DNA from: a virus
IMG/VR virus record: IMGVR_UViG_3300035193_000067
Span: 1-64,000 of that record
Reading direction: 5' to 3' (one strand)
DNA: 64,000 nucleotides
This document shows positions 14,814 through 23,157 of this stretch, piece by piece. Each line of letters begins with the position of its first letter. Within the stretch, counting starts at the first letter, position 1. The notes below the pieces were generated by a model. That model was not told where the DNA came from. It was given only the letters and a program-made list of their open reading frames with translations, and made no database searches. Both the position numbers and the translations under genes were made by a program.

Positions 14814-15998
14814 GCTCTTCCCAGGAACCTTGGTAAGAGTCATCTTCCCTTTATCATCCTTCAGGTTCACAAGATAAACAAGATTAGCCTTGTCATACAG
14901 ATCATCAACAACCCCTTTGGTACCCTTAGGGAATTTCTTTGAAGTACCCCAGCCTCTGACAATAACTTCCTTGGTTAAAGACACTTTGTCACCATTGTTC
15001 CAGGACTTTCCTTCAGGATACTCGACCTCTGCAGGGTCAAGACCTTCGGTATACTCACCCAGTTCCTCCACACGCTCCTCCACAGGCACGTAATCATCCT
15101 TCTCATCCTCTTTGGTAGTTTTTGAAGCTGTCAGTACGTCTGCCATAGGAACGAGCTCAGAACCCAAACTGATGCCTGACATCATCTCTGCAACATCAAC
15201 AGCCATTCCAGGAAACGCTTCCATCCCTTCCGTAGGAATTTTGGCATCCACAACAGCCTGAAGAGATTCAAGAGAAAGTGCTTTCATTTGTCCTTTAATC
15301 TCAGACAGGGAGTCCCAGACATCTCCGGCAGACTCTTCATGAACATTGATAGCTTCACAGATGTCAAGATACTCAGAAATGAGACGAACCGCTTCAGGTT
15401 CCTGGGCAGATCCTTCAAACTTGTCCAAATATGCTGCAATGTCTTCAGCTTCATAAATATTGGAAGACTTGCTGAAAGCCTGGATAACAATTATCTGAGG
15501 AGCTACCGGAGAGTTTTTCATTCTTTCGAGATTGAGTTTTTTCAGCTTGTACTCCATCTCATCCTTCTGCTTATACAGATCCTTCAGCTCAGATCCTGAA
15601 AAACCTTCATATTCTGTATCAAGATAGCTGTTTAGAAGGTTGTATGCCTGTTCTTCGTAAGGGGTACCTTTAAGACTCAGGAACCACTCCTCTCCGAAAC
15701 AATCCAAATATGATTTCTTTTTCATCTTTTTCCTTTTAGCCTGAGCACCCATTCCAAGAGTACCCCGCTCAGCTTCGTACAGGTCTATGGCAGCCTGTGC
15801 CACATCTTCAAGTATCTGCTCTTCTGTTTCGTCAGGATCTGCAGACGAGTTTGGAATTTCTCTTTTAAATACAGGAGCCCCACCTTCCTCCAGAATAACT
15901 GAATAGTACTCAGGGTTCTCTTCCGAAGGTTTAACGGTTACGTTGTACCCTTTCAGAAGCAGTTGGTAGTCTGTATCGTATGTGTATGAGCCTGCCAT
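14796..15998 (-). CDS. Hypothetical modular protein with SH3/KOW-like C-terminus, 400 residues
   Basis: An acidic protein with an N-terminal beta segment (MAGSYTYDTDYQLLLKGYNV), a basic patch GMGAQAKRKKMKKKSYLD near residue 85, a helical middle, and a C-terminal domain of about 65 residues (WNNGDKVSLTKEVIVRGWGT) that looks SH3/KOW-like. It contains LTASKTT and MGAQAK, near-matches to the AQ linkers of neighbours. The N-terminal part recalls phage modules annotated only as hypothetical. It overlaps the upstream gene by one base. Confidence 0.6.
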   Translation of the reverse strand: MAGSYTYDTDYQLLLKGYNVTVKPSEENPEYYSVILEEGGAPVFKREIPNSSADPDETEEQILEDVAQAAIDLYEAERGTLGMGAQAKRKKMKKKSYLDCFGEEWFLSLKGTPYEEQAYNLLNSYLDTEYEGFSGSELKDLYKQKDEMEYKLKKLNLERMKNSPVAPQIIVIQAFSKSSNIYEAEDIAAYLDKFEGSAQEPEAVRLISEYLDICEAINVHEESAGDVWDSLSEIKGQMKALSLESLQAVVDAKIPTEGMEAFPGMAVDVAEMMSGISLGSELVPMADVLTASKTTKEDEKDDYVPVEERVEELGEYTEGLDPAEVEYPEGKSWNNGDKVSLTKEVIVRGWGTSKKFPKGTKGVVDDLYDKANLVYLVNLKDDKGKMTLTKVPGKSLTKSK

Positions 15999-17494
15999 TA
16001 CTTGTACATTTTCTTGAACGTGCTGGGGAGAGGGTCTACCGCATCAACTTCAACACGATATTCCATCCCTTTTGATTTGACGATGAGATAATCATTGGCA
16101 TCATCAATCTCCACAATTACTCCACGAGTCCGGTTTTTAGGCTCACCAAAACGAACACCATCCTCAAGCTCTATAGGAGTCTTTGTATCTCGGTAGAAAC
16201 GGGAAGGTTTGACAGGTTCTTCAGAAACCTCCATTTCAATTTCCTTCTCCATCTGCTGAGCTCTTTTAAACCTGTCCAGCTCCTGAAGAGAAGATGCCTT
16301 ACGTGTTCTCAGGTTCTGTCCATAGGGATTCAGGCAGAAACCTTCATTAATCAAGTGAGGCATCCAGGCATCCTGAGAAGCCGTATTAACAACATTCAGG
16401 ACGTAATTTCTCAGGATATGGATCCAGGGACGAGGGAAAGTATCTGTACCATCCTTTTCAGCCTTCTCAAGCAGCTCTTTTACAGCTGCATAAGCAGAAG
16501 GAGCAGTTCTGGCTGCTCGCTTACCTCTTACAGGATACTGACGCTCATACAAATCTTCGTAATCAGTGGTATCCAGCTGATCCTTGGTAAGAACCACCTG
16601 AGTCTCCATTACAAGAGGCTCCTGACCCATTTCAACATCCATCAGTTCTGCAACAACCTCTGAAGGAGTGGAAGTCAGCTTTATCTCAGTGGATTCATCC
16701 GATGTGGTTACGATTACTTCATCCGTATCGAGAACATCAACATCACCTAGAGTAAAGCCATAGCCCTGAGCAAAGTCCTGGAGATTTTCCTTGATTGCAT
16801 CAATGTTCTCAGGAATGTTAATGGGATTCTCATCATCAGCACTCCAAAACTCTGCAAGCTTGACATTTTCAGGATCCTTGCTTTGATTCTTACGGCTCAT
16901 GTAATTTTTGAAATTGCTGGTGTTAGGTCTCCAGCCTGTATCATTGCGCACTTCAGTAGCAAGAGCCCGTTCATCAGATCTTAGAGGAAGCTCATATCCT
17001 TCTCGTACAGAAGGAAGTACATAGGATGTTGCATTCTCCAGCATACCTTCCACGGCATGAGCAGAGATTACTGAAACTGTGTTATCCACTTCCATAACGG
17101 AAGGAGGTGTCACTTCCCCATCAATAACTGTAACAGGAACTGTAGCAACCCTTTTAACGTTTGTAGCAGTGCGGAAGGTTACTGAAAAGTCCAGAGTGCT
17201 TGAATCAATCTGTCCCTGAGAAGCATACCTGGTGTCTCTGTTGTTCAGGAATCGTACTTCAGGCATTGTAGGCAGATCAAAGGCTGCAAAAGCATCCTGC
17301 ACTGCATAAGTGGCATCTGCCACAACACTGCGAAGATCTCTGGATTTCTTTTTACCGTAGGACTTACCCATCTCTGAAAAGATATCAGTCAGCTCATCGG
17401 CTTCTTCCCAGTTTTCCTCTTCCCAGGAGGAATACCCTGCCAGAAGAGGATGAGAAGCTACTCGCTTATCTTTAATTAGTTTATCAAATTTCAT
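15998..17494 (-). CDS. Hypothetical protein, 498 residues, SH3-like C-terminus
   Basis: No family recognised. The N-terminal third is mixed (MKFDKLIKDKRVASHPLLAG, AYAVQDAFAAFDLP-like helix here TYAVQDAFAAFDLP), the middle is rich in Thr, Val and Glu, residues about 330-400 are helical and aromatic (PWIHILRNYVLNVVNTASQD), and the C-terminus (GVIVEIDDANDYLIVKSKGM) resembles an SH3-type barrel. FKRAQQMEK just before the C-terminal domain matches the linker motif seen between modules in neighbouring genes. Likely part of the same functional block. Confidence 0.6.
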   Translation of the reverse strand: MKFDKLIKDKRVASHPLLAGYSSWEEENWEEADELTDIFSEMGKSYGKKKSRDLRSVVADATYAVQDAFAAFDLPTMPEVRFLNNRDTRYASQGQIDSSTLDFSVTFRTATNVKRVATVPVTVIDGEVTPPSVMEVDNTVSVISAHAVEGMLENATSYVLPSVREGYELPLRSDERALATEVRNDTGWRPNTSNFKNYMSRKNQSKDPENVKLAEFWSADDENPINIPENIDAIKENLQDFAQGYGFTLGDVDVLDTDEVIVTTSDESTEIKLTSTPSEVVAELMDVEMGQEPLVMETQVVLTKDQLDTTDYEDLYERQYPVRGKRAARTAPSAYAAVKELLEKAEKDGTDTFPRPWIHILRNYVLNVVNTASQDAWMPHLINEGFCLNPYGQNLRTRKASSLQELDRFKRAQQMEKEIEMEVSEEPVKPSRFYRDTKTPIELEDGVRFGEPKNRTRGVIVEIDDANDYLIVKSKGMEYRVEVDAVDPLPSTFKKMYK

Positions 17495-17499
17495 AATAT

Positions 17500-17847
17500 T
17501 TACCTATCCCGTCGAATAGACCGCCCAACACTCTTAGGAGGAGCTTGAGCAGGTTTAGTGTTGCCGTTAAATACGGATGCTACCAGTACTCCCTTACGAT
17601 CTTCAATCAATAACGGATCTTTGGATAGAGCATCAATCGCTACAATTTTGCTGGAGTCCACTACAGCAGATTTTACTTTGTTCTGATGATCGGTAAACAA
17701 CCAGAAAGAAGGAAACCCTGTTTTTACGAAATCAAAAGCTGCCACATCATCCTTCTCAGGAAGTAAAGCTTTAAAGACATGACCACCTTCACAGAAAACT
17801 CGATATGTGTACAGAGGAACATTGATGAACTGTTTAACAGTACTCAT
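17500..17847 (-). CDS. Hypothetical protein, 115 residues
   Basis: A compact protein with aromatic beta segments (VPLYTYRVFCEGGHVFKALL, FPSFWLFTDHQNKVKSAV) and a basic, proline-rich C-terminal tail (PAQAPPKSVGRSIRRDR). The tail could contact nucleic acid or be disordered. It overlaps the upstream DUF192-like gene by four bases. No family recognised. Confidence 0.55.
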   Translation of the reverse strand: MSTVKQFINVPLYTYRVFCEGGHVFKALLPEKDDVAAFDFVKTGFPSFWLFTDHQNKVKSAVVDSSKIVAIDALSKDPLLIEDRKGVLVASVFNGNTKPAQAPPKSVGRSIRRDR

Positions 17848-18470
17848 AGCAGCTCATAATCCACTTCTGAAGTAATGGAAGGACAGTAGCCCTTGCCTGC
17901 GGCAGTTTGGAAGTACTCTTCTTCCTCTACTGGTTTCTGTTTTGCAAAATCTGCAATATCCTTGGCAGTCAATCCAATAAAAGCAATTGTATCTCCTACC
18001 TGTACATCATTGACCTGACAAAAACCTCCCTGAACCTCCACCACTGCATCACAGGATGAACAGGACCATTTATCAGAACTGCCCGGCTTCGTATCCGCCT
18101 GAATCTTAACAACCTCATCATTCCTGATGAATAGAATGTCAAGCGGATAAGAAACGCTTCCTTGATGAAATGTTACATCAGCGCTGGGGGCATACGGAAA
18201 ATACATCCCTCTGTTTGCAGGAAGCTCCGGCGTATTCTGAAGACCTGCCATTTTTTCCGAGTGAGTATAAGCCACTTCACAAGCAATTTTAACATCCTTG
18301 TCAACCCACCAGCATACCATACGCTCAATAGGCTTCATTCTAGCTTGTTTATTTCTCATACGTGATGTCAATTTAATCTCATCTTCTGTATACGCATAAA
18401 AGGACAGGGAGTTGTCTGAGCCCTTCCACGCATAAATTTCATTACCATCTCCCTGAAGACGACACAGCAT
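17844..18470 (-). CDS. DUF192-domain protein, 208 residues
   Basis: Residues about 65-165 follow the DUF192 pattern: VAYTHSEKMAGLQNTPELP, GMYFPYAP, a short strand with VSYPLDILFIRNDEVVKI, and a C-terminal GFCQVNDVQVGDTIAFIG. DUF192 proteins in bacteria and archaea are mostly exported and of unknown function. This copy has no signal peptide, an extra CSSC pair inside the domain, and an N-terminal extension of about 60 residues. A phage-borne version among structural-like genes is unusual. Confidence 0.75.
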   Translation of the reverse strand: MLCRLQGDGNEIYAWKGSDNSLSFYAYTEDEIKLTSRMRNKQARMKPIERMVCWWVDKDVKIACEVAYTHSEKMAGLQNTPELPANRGMYFPYAPSADVTFHQGSVSYPLDILFIRNDEVVKIQADTKPGSSDKWSCSSCDAVVEVQGGFCQVNDVQVGDTIAFIGLTAKDIADFAKQKPVEEEEYFQTAAGKGYCPSITSEVDYELL

Positions 18471-19139
18471 CTACCTTTTGCCGTATTTCTTCTTGGATTT
18501 TTTAGGAGACTTTGTAACAGCTTTCTTTTTCGGTGTTACTTTCTTTTCAGTAGTATCTTCCAGATCTGCAAAAATCTCAGACTCATCAATAACGTCCTCG
18601 GAGCTTACTGCATCAGGGTGTTCAACAGACTCTTCTTCAATAATGGCAGGAGCAGCCTCCTCCAGAGCAGTCTTGATTCCTGAAATAGCATCCAGGAGAT
18701 CTGCATCAGCTTCTTCAGAATCCTTGGTGGATACTTCAACAGTAACTTCTACAGGTGCTTCCACTGGCTCTACAGATGCTTCCACGGGTACAACTTCCTC
18801 TTTAACCTCTTCAGGTACATCTACAGGAACTGAAGTGCCAGGTGCGCCGATCTTGAACCTTTCAGTGTTAGCTTCATTGACAACTATCAGTTTGTTGGTC
18901 TTCAGAGCTGCCTGAACCTCAGGACTTAACTGAACGTCCATAGCAGTGTAGCCAGTCTCTTTGACAAGATCAACAGCATGTACAGCAGGAACAGTTACGC
19001 TGGCAGTCTTCCCTTTGAGAGATCTGCGTCTGTGGTGAGATGACTGTTCAAGTATTGGCAAGATTTTAGTCATCTCTTTAACAATAAGCGAAAGATTCTT
19101 TTTACCTGGATTAAATACTACAAATGCTTCCTTTTTCAT
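18471..19139 (-). CDS. Protein with acidic disordered middle and basic tail, 222 residues
   Basis: The N-terminal 95 residues look folded (MKKEAFVVFNPGKKNLSLIV, LKTNKLIVVNEAN). Residues about 105-195 are Glu/Val/Pro-rich and likely disordered (VPEEVKEEVVPVEASVEPVE). The last 25 residues are strongly basic (KKKAVTKSPKKSKKKYGKR), typical of DNA-binding tails. A DNA-condensing or scaffold role is possible but unproven. Confidence 0.6.
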   Translation of the reverse strand: MKKEAFVVFNPGKKNLSLIVKEMTKILPILEQSSHHRRRSLKGKTASVTVPAVHAVDLVKETGYTAMDVQLSPEVQAALKTNKLIVVNEANTERFKIGAPGTSVPVDVPEEVKEEVVPVEASVEPVEAPVEVTVEVSTKDSEEADADLLDAISGIKTALEEAAPAIIEEESVEHPDAVSSEDVIDESEIFADLEDTTEKKVTPKKKAVTKSPKKSKKKYGKR

Positions 19140-19153
19140 AAAATACCTCCTGT

Positions 19154-21550
19154 TTATGATTTAAAAAGATCAGCCAAATTATCTTTTCCCAGAAACTTTT
19201 TCAGCTCTTCAGGAGGCATACCAACCTCAGATAGAACTCGCTGAGAAAGCATCAACGCTTTGCTCATAGCAATCTCTGTCTCATTGGATGCGGGAACATC
19301 CGCGCTTTCCACGTCTTTATATATCTTAAGAACCTGTCCTTCCTGCGAATTAGGATCTACTAGAGGATCTGCAGCAGGTGCCGCAGGAGCTGCCGGAGCA
19401 GCAGGAGCTTCCGCAGGTGCTTCAGCAGGAGCTTCCGCAGGAGCTGCCGGAGCAACTTCTTCCTGTGCAGACTTCAACAGTTTCTGAAAAGCTTTACGCT
19501 TCTTCTGAGCTTCAGCAGCCTCACGCAGAACTCTGGCAGCTGTTGGAGCAGGCTGTGCAGGAGCTGCCGGAGCCGCCGGGGCAGCAGGCGCTTGAGGTGC
19601 CGCAGGTGCTGCGGGAGCCTTTGGAGCAGGTGTTACAGGTGCGGGTTTAGCATTTCCTGCAGGAGCTGTACCAGGTTTCTGCAACTGAATCTGTATAATT
19701 TTCTGTTTCTGATCAGGCTGCATCCCCATAATGTCTTCCGCAGTCCACCCAAGAGTCTTCAAACCTTCATCACCAGCACCTGCCGCAGGGGTTGGTGCAG
19801 GAGCTGCCGGAGCTGCAGGAGCCTTTGGAGCAGGTGTCTTCTTGTCACCACCAGCAGGGGCTGCAGGAGCTGCAGGAGCAGGTGTCTGAGGTGCAGCAGG
19901 AGCTGCCTGAGCTTTAATAGGATTCTTGGGCAGTTTCTGCTGACCATGAGTTTCAGGAGTTGTTTGAATCTCCGGTTCATAAACCTTGGCAGAATCTCCT
20001 TCACCTTTATTACCACGATCCTCATCTTTGTTCGAATCATCTTTATCAGGAGCTGAAACATCTACTCCCATGTCATCCGTCAGATCTTCACCGTACCACC
20101 CAAAATAACCTGCCCAATAATCCTGGGCAAACTCATCAGCAGCTGTTTTAGTGGCTGTTATGCCATAAGTCTGAGCAACTTCACTCCAGTTTACAGAATC
20201 CAAAGAATTTTCCGCAAGGTCTGCGTAAAAACCTTCCAATTCAGGAGCACCTTCACTCACAGCAGCAACTACCGCATTCTGTATACTCAACTCAATACTC
20301 TGAGACCCATCAGATTCAACAGCACTCTGGACACGCTGTCTTAGATCATCATCATGCATAACCCATGCAGCTACTATTTTAGTAGAATCATTAGACAAAC
20401 TATCATATACCTGCGCTGTTTTAGCCTGTACTTCACCCATCTCCTCAGACGTAGCATCTCCAGGCATTCTTGGGGCAAGTTTTGACCAATCATAGTCATC
20501 TTCCGTACCCATCGATCTCACCAGGTGATACAGCTCTTCTGCAGATTCTGCTTCAAGATCCCGCATATACTGACCGGAATCTCCCCAATTCTCTTTGATC
20601 TTTACTGAAGTTTTACCCTGTTGCTTGTTGTAGGTGTCCCAGGCAAGTGCATAAGGATTGTCAACATCAGGATCCTTTTTCAGTTTCTTAACCAGTTCTT
20701 CCATTCCAGGAGGTGCTACAGATGCCTTGTCACAAACTGTATCACTTTTGGAATCCATCATCTCTGCTACACGATCCAGCATCCATGATTCAGGATCTGT
20801 GATATTGACCAGATATTTGTTATCCGGTACAGCAGCCACTCTCTGGTCATAAGACATACCTCTGCGAGGAGCCGCAAAAGTGTCTACAATTAAGGAAGAA
20901 CGTTTGGCAGTTAAAGGAGACTCATCTTCTTCGTCTTCTTCGTCTTCTTCATAAGGATCTGTATCTTCCTCATCCTCCACACCTTCAAAATCTTCCACCA
21001 GCTCATACATGTCCTCAAGGTGCTCCTCCATCTCTTCAATGAAGTCTTCCTCATACTCGTCATCCATGTCTTCCTGAGCAAACCTGCTGTAAGCCTTCAT
21101 CTCTCGGGAATCACTGTCTCTCCCCAGATCTGTATCAGTAAACCCACCACGCTCCACTGAAGTCTGTGGATTCTTATTGACTGCAGGACTCTTGAAGACA
21201 ATACTGCCGGTATCTGCTCCAGTTCCTTTTTCAACAGAAACCTGATCAGCTTTGGGACCCTTGTCAACCTTGGGAGACTTGAAAGCCTCGTCAGTGCTTG
21301 TGTCAGGCCCCAGAACGCCTTTAGGAGGTGCTGGGTAGGTAACAGGCTTGGGAGTCTTCTCCGGGATTCCAGCAGCCTTGCAGAAGTCTTTTACAGAACT
21401 CTCGAAATGGAAAAATGAAGATTTCCTGGAGGCTCCGGAAGGATCGGTCAAAACAACCTGGTCATCAGCATTGACCGAAATTGACCATTTGTTGTGAGAG
21501 ACTTTGTTGCCTTTAAGCAAATCACTTTTTACTGTATTATATGTTTTCAT
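19154..21550 (-). CDS. Large modular Pro/Ala-rich protein, 798 residues
   Basis: Domain order by eye: 1-60 folded start; 70-150 Lys/Pro-rich linker; SRFAQ at 155-159; 160-212 very acidic run; 215-360 mixed, including NPYALAWDTYNKQQGK; KTAQ (377-380) followed by a diverged GW-NY-TW module ending VNWSEVAQ (453-460); a YWAGYFGWYGEDLTDDM element (478-494); then several hundred residues of proline-alanine repeats (PAAPQTPAPAAPAAPAGG) with a second basic AQKKRKAFQKLLKSAQ segment; and an 85-residue helical C-terminus. It shares modules with 9551-10453 and 23158-24210. The composition suggests a long flexible protein, perhaps packaged with DNA. Confidence 0.7.
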   Translation of the reverse strand: MKTYNTVKSDLLKGNKVSHNKWSISVNADDQVVLTDPSGASRKSSFFHFESSVKDFCKAAGIPEKTPKPVTYPAPPKGVLGPDTSTDEAFKSPKVDKGPKADQVSVEKGTGADTGSIVFKSPAVNKNPQTSVERGGFTDTDLGRDSDSREMKAYSRFAQEDMDDEYEEDFIEEMEEHLEDMYELVEDFEGVEDEEDTDPYEEDEEDEEDESPLTAKRSSLIVDTFAAPRRGMSYDQRVAAVPDNKYLVNITDPESWMLDRVAEMMDSKSDTVCDKASVAPPGMEELVKKLKKDPDVDNPYALAWDTYNKQQGKTSVKIKENWGDSGQYMRDLEAESAEELYHLVRSMGTEDDYDWSKLAPRMPGDATSEEMGEVQAKTAQVYDSLSNDSTKIVAAWVMHDDDLRQRVQSAVESDGSQSIELSIQNAVVAAVSEGAPELEGFYADLAENSLDSVNWSEVAQTYGITATKTAADEFAQDYWAGYFGWYGEDLTDDMGVDVSAPDKDDSNKDEDRGNKGEGDSAKVYEPEIQTTPETHGQQKLPKNPIKAQAAPAAPQTPAPAAPAAPAGGDKKTPAPKAPAAPAAPAPTPAAGAGDEGLKTLGWTAEDIMGMQPDQKQKIIQIQLQKPGTAPAGNAKPAPVTPAPKAPAAPAAPQAPAAPAAPAAPAQPAPTAARVLREAAEAQKKRKAFQKLLKSAQEEVAPAAPAEAPAEAPAEAPAAPAAPAAPAADPLVDPNSQEGQVLKIYKDVESADVPASNETEIAMSKALMLSQRVLSEVGMPPEELKKFLGKDNLADLFKS
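19371..19940 (-). repeat. Degenerate Pro/Ala-coding repeat
   Basis: Within the 798-residue protein, short GC-richer units coding for PAAP, APAA and AEAP recur many times with variation (for example GGAGCTGCCGGAGC on the plus strand). The array is split by a basic coding segment at about 19460-19530. Such repeats probably change length by slippage. Confidence 0.65.
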
Positions 21551-21561
21551 TACTGTATCCT

Positions 21562-22806
21562 TTAAAGATATTCTGCTCGTTCTATGTAATCTTCTACACC
21601 AAACTCTTTGATAGCCTCTACTGCCTGCATAATAACTTCCAAAGGCTGATCTTCTATTGAATCATACTCTCCAAAACCACTTGCATCGTAGATAGACCCA
21701 TCAACTTCATCAATCTTACTCTGAACCTCTTCCAAGCTCATGTCCGATAGGTCTAACCAGAAGCTGGAAACATCTCCTTCAGGGGTTTTATGTGCTATCT
21801 CTATACTAGGAGGACCTTCTTCAGCTCCATCCTCATCATCCCAGTCCGCATCCCATCCTTGAGCTTTCTTGTCAGACGATCCAGTTTTACCATAAACTTC
21901 TTCAAAACCAGCCATTGAGTAACCGTACTCTTCAAACAAAGACACAAACTTATCAAAAGGATAGGGATAGCTACCCTGAGAAGCGTCTTGCATCTTAAAC
22001 ATCGTCATAAAAGCTTCTGCACCATTTGCTGAAGGATCTGCACCCCTATCCAGATAACGTTTTGCAGCGCCAAGATCCATATCCTTAACCGCATCAACAA
22101 GAGCCCAGTCAAGATCATCCTGAGTAGACTCTTCTTCAGGAGAATCCCATTCTGCGTACTGCTCAGGATCCCAACCTTCCATCTGTGCACGCTTGTTTAC
22201 CATCTCAATAATAAAGTCACGAGCTTTCTTGTTTTGAGGATTGTTCACCGACAGACCATTAACACGCATCATGTAGTCAAAATCATCCTGATCATGAATG
22301 GAAGCAGCAATTCCCATCAGTTTGGTCATATCCAGCTTCACGTACCCATTGGCTGCAGAATTCTCCAGGCAGTCAACTGCTGCAGATTTGGGGAATCTTG
22401 CACTATAATGATCACGAATCTCTGCAAAGGTTGCATAATCCACAGAACCTGTCCGATTCTTCTCCCACAGTTTCTTCACATGAGCATACAGAGCTTTCAG
22501 CCCCACATCCCGCTTATCCGCTGTCATAGCCTGTTTCACAGCATTATGCAGATCAAAGGTGGATACTACCGGAAGATCTCCATCAATCTCAGAAGCCTCC
22601 TCCTCAACCCGCTCAGCCAGCTTCTCCCGCAACATGGACAGTTTGTCCATTGTGTTGTCAGGCTCATAATAAGATCTCATACGAGCCTCATCACGTTCTT
22701 CAGCAGCTTTGATGTCAGAAGCATAATGCTGAGACAATTTCCCAAAATCCAAAAGGTCGAAAGACTCTCCTGAATATTCCTTTAGTTTACTTAAAACAGA
22801 TTTCAT
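21562..22806 (-). CDS. Modular protein with ankyrin-like module, 414 residues
   Basis: Residues 1-200 are mainly helical and charged (EKLAERVEEEASEIDGDLPV). NKRAQ (204-208) precedes MEGWDPEQYAEW and an ankyrin-like module (AVKDMDLGAAKRYLDRGADP, YGYSMAGFEEVYGKTG) that parallels residues 131-210 of the product of 9551-10453. DKKAQ (312-316) then precedes an acidic C-terminal domain (GWDADWDDEDGAEEGPPS). The same [RK]xAQ linker flanks the module on both sides, as in its paralogue. Function unknown. Confidence 0.68.
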   Translation of the reverse strand: MKSVLSKLKEYSGESFDLLDFGKLSQHYASDIKAAEERDEARMRSYYEPDNTMDKLSMLREKLAERVEEEASEIDGDLPVVSTFDLHNAVKQAMTADKRDVGLKALYAHVKKLWEKNRTGSVDYATFAEIRDHYSARFPKSAAVDCLENSAANGYVKLDMTKLMGIAASIHDQDDFDYMMRVNGLSVNNPQNKKARDFIIEMVNKRAQMEGWDPEQYAEWDSPEEESTQDDLDWALVDAVKDMDLGAAKRYLDRGADPSANGAEAFMTMFKMQDASQGSYPYPFDKFVSLFEEYGYSMAGFEEVYGKTGSSDKKAQGWDADWDDEDGAEEGPPSIEIAHKTPEGDVSSFWLDLSDMSLEEVQSKIDEVDGSIYDASGFGEYDSIEDQPLEVIMQAVEAIKEFGVEDYIERAEYL

Positions 22807-22840
22807 TTATTATCTCCGTAAAATTAAAAAATCCTGTACA

Positions 22841-22849
22841 ATTCTAGCA
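22841..22849 (-). promoter_or_regulatory. Possible extended -10 promoter
   Basis: In the 60-base gap before the gene ending at 21562, the minus strand reads TGCTAGAAT, an extended -10 element (TGn plus TAGAAT), about 35 bases before the ATG at 22806. There is no good -35. It could start transcription of 22806 and the genes after it. Confidence 0.35.
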
Positions 22850-22866
22850 CAATCACTGACGAAAAA

Positions 22867-23112
22867 CTAAGAAGCCTTCAACAAATCAACAAGACTGGAT
22901 TGCTGTCCACAGGAACTGCACACAACTTGAAGAGGTGCAGTCCCTGGAACAATACTGACTGATTTCTGACAGCACCTTGAAAGCAACTCACCACAATCCT
23001 CTGTCTCGCAGGGATCATTGTTTTGAGATCTTTTCATGAGATCTGTCAAAACATGGTCAAGCTGTTCAAGTTCTTCCGGGAAATCAGTCATCTCTTTAGC
23101 AGACCTTATCAA
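22867..23112 (-). CDS. Small Cys-rich (zinc-ribbon) protein, 81 residues
   Basis: Cys residues occur as CETEDCGELLSRCC and VVCSSCGQQSS, enough for a zinc ribbon in the C-terminal half. The start could be the TTG at 23112 or the ATG at 23091; neither has a clean SD. If the TTG is used, the start overlaps the small gene at 23096-23155. No family recognised. Confidence 0.55.
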   Translation of the reverse strand: MIRSAKEMTDFPEELEQLDHVLTDLMKRSQNNDPCETEDCGELLSRCCQKSVSIVPGTAPLQVVCSSCGQQSSLVDLLKAS

Positions 23113-23155
23113 GCTTAATCAGGTTGAACAGATCTTTTTCATTAAAAGTTTTCAT
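23096..23155 (-). CDS. Possible 19-residue peptide or leader
   Basis: An ATG at 23155 sits six bases after a GGAG encoded at the end of the upstream gene and opens a 19-codon frame (MKTFNEKDLFNLIKLDKVC). Its end overlaps the TTG start of 22867-23112. It may be a true microprotein or a coupling leader; length prevents homology judgement. Confidence 0.4.
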   Translation of the reverse strand: MKTFNEKDLFNLIKLDKVC

Positions 23156-23157
23156 TG

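Noticed and set aside
18478-18915. A 145-codon plus-strand frame of Ser/Thr-rich sequence
   Set aside because: It mirrors the Glu/Val/Pro repeats of the minus-strand gene 18471-19139; low complexity of one strand creates the open frame on the other.
19260-20056. Several plus-strand frames opposite the Pro/Ala-coding repeats
   Set aside because: Repeat DNA free of stop codons in all frames; no start signals, and the minus strand carries the coherent protein.
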